Below are positions 62,641 through 64,000 of a DNA stretch of 64,000 nucleotides, piece by piece. The notes beneath the pieces were generated by a model. That model was not told the origin of the DNA. It was given only the letters and a program-made list of their open reading frames with translations, and made no database searches. Numbering within the stretch: the stretch's first letter is position 1; every line of letters starts with the position of its first letter. A program made the position numbers and the translations under genes. This DNA comes from Leptasterias polaris (taxonomy: Eukaryota; Echinodermata; Asteroidea; Forcipulatida; Asteriidae). Location: NCBI GenBank assembly GCA_037783415.1, contig JAZGTN010000089.1, forward strand, positions 2,418,001 to 2,482,000, read 5' to 3'.

Positions 62641-64000
62641 CTTGTTTCATCGGGCAATTTCGGGCAGTAATATAAACATTTGTTAACAAAATAGTAAACT
62701 TAAATAAATAAACATGGTCTCGTGACTTAGTTAAAATATTTGGTCCGGTATACACAGTAGACCTAGACAAGATCATGACATGTTGTCGACGAACACATTT
62801 GTTTTTGCTACACTAGAACCACGATACTCAAACCCCCGAAGTGTGCCGCAAATGTGAACTGACGGAAAAGTAAACTGACAAAGTGAAGGTTTAATTGTTT
62901 GTTGAGATGATTTTTTCCCAAGGGAACTCGGCAAACTCCAATAAGGGGATATAAACACCAATTAGCTGCTGGCAAACAGCCAATCTCTCTCTCATACAAA
63001 CATTGGGTCGTCTATGATTGCACAAAAATTAATCAAGACAATGTGATTCAAACTAGATGACAACTTATCATTCTATATTCATTTATTCGTTTGACAAAGC
63101 TGTTTTATAATCATGATCAAATTATATATCAACTTGTGCAATTTTGGTACAACAAAATATCCTTTTTATGTAAATTAATGGCACTCTTTGACAAAATGAA
63201 CTATAGCGGAATTTCAAGAAGAATTTAATAATTTTACAATTTTTTTAAAACTAGTTAGAATGCTGTGCATCATGTTTCCCAAAAAGAAACGTGCTTTATT
63301 TATTTGTTTATGATAATTAGTTTTTATCGTTGCAATTCATTTAGATTAATAAAAGTATCAACTCAAACAAATATAATTTCACAAGTAAATGACTAGTTAT
63401 CTCAATAAATACTCATATACACATAGATAAGTACTTTTAAAGCCTCACTCGTCTGTTGTGTCAAAAAAGTCAAAGAACATAATAATGTAGCCGCGAGAGC
63501 GTAGAAGTTTATATCTAGCAAAATAGTAGGCCTATAGATCTGCATTTGGCCTAGAAAACGTTCATGTTAATTATGGTCAAAAGCTATAAGAGGATTTCGT
63601 CATATTGTTTTGTAAAGCACATTGTGCTAAAACTTGATACAAAAAGTGAGTTTGGATACGGCAATACCACAGGTGAACCCCCCTTTTGGTGATTTGTGTC
63701 GGAATTTCGTTTTTCTCACGTGGTGTTAGGGCTATAGTCATGAACCCTGTACTCTGCATAAGTTTTGTACCGGGGGGCGGAAGGGGTAGCGCCACCAGCG
63801 CGCCACCTACGTTGAAAATAATCTCATTCGACCATCGCGACGTGGACTGGTCGAAGCTCCCCACGTACAAACGGATGTGTGTGTATGCACAGTACACACT
63901 ATTTGAATTTACGGTTGCTCTCCGCTGCGTATGTGCCGTTGAGACTGCCTGGACGAGTCCATTTTATCAGAGGGTATTGTTATCTTCAAATGTTGTAAAT
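62641..64000. other. downstream of the TREX-family gene, nothing identified
   Basis: AT-rich to about 63570, then GC-richer with several CpGs from 63640 to 63860. A 106-codon open frame on the minus strand (63577-63897) has no recognisable domain and I do not call it a gene. Confidence 0.6.

Overview
This is a eukaryotic, intron-rich, AT-rich window dominated by one gene. On the minus strand it holds nearly all of a non-erythroid-type alpha-spectrin gene: 49 coding exons read from position 50661 down to 1284, giving 2,320 complete codons. It runs from an N-terminal tetramerisation half-repeat through the spectrin repeats, the central SH3 domain and the first EF-hand. The last roughly 80-90 codons (second EF-hand onward) and the 3' UTR lie beyond the left edge. 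Every exon junction keeps one open frame and has GT-AG splice sites. I infer an invertebrate deuterostome, most likely an echinoderm (perhaps a sea star). The reasons are the intron density, the load of short palindromic elements, tRNA-derived SINEs with an ATT-rich tail, and an alpha-spectrin that is close to vertebrate alphaII but lacks vertebrate-specific insertions. The species call is inference.

Layout from right to left along the gene: 50701-61461 is the upstream region, with no firmly identified 5' UTR exon and many repeats. 50661-35850 encodes the N-terminal half. 31821-30796 encodes the SH3 domain, split over two exons. 30176-3725 encodes the C-terminal half of the repeats, and 2063-1284 the start of the calmodulin-like EF domain. 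Introns are packed with miniature inverted-repeat elements (at least ten families), four SINE families, a six-copy minisatellite of about 160 bp and a candidate TTAA-flanked transposon.

Divergent from spectrin, on the plus strand at 61836-62600, is an apparently intronless TREX-family 3'-5' DNA exonuclease gene with all five DEDDh catalytic residues, a TATA-like box upstream and an AATAAA signal downstream. The two genes have no obvious functional link: one is a membrane-skeleton scaffold, the other a DNA-degrading enzyme.

The most interesting signal is a set of three candidate in-frame cassette microexons hidden in three of the four longest spectrin introns (49609-49635, 35178-35219, 18607-18648; 9, 14 and 14 codons). 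Each has good splice sites and phase 0 at both ends, and each sits at a junction where the canonical protein is already full length. One of them is a diverged duplicate of the start of the next exon and would lengthen a spectrin helix by exactly two heptads.
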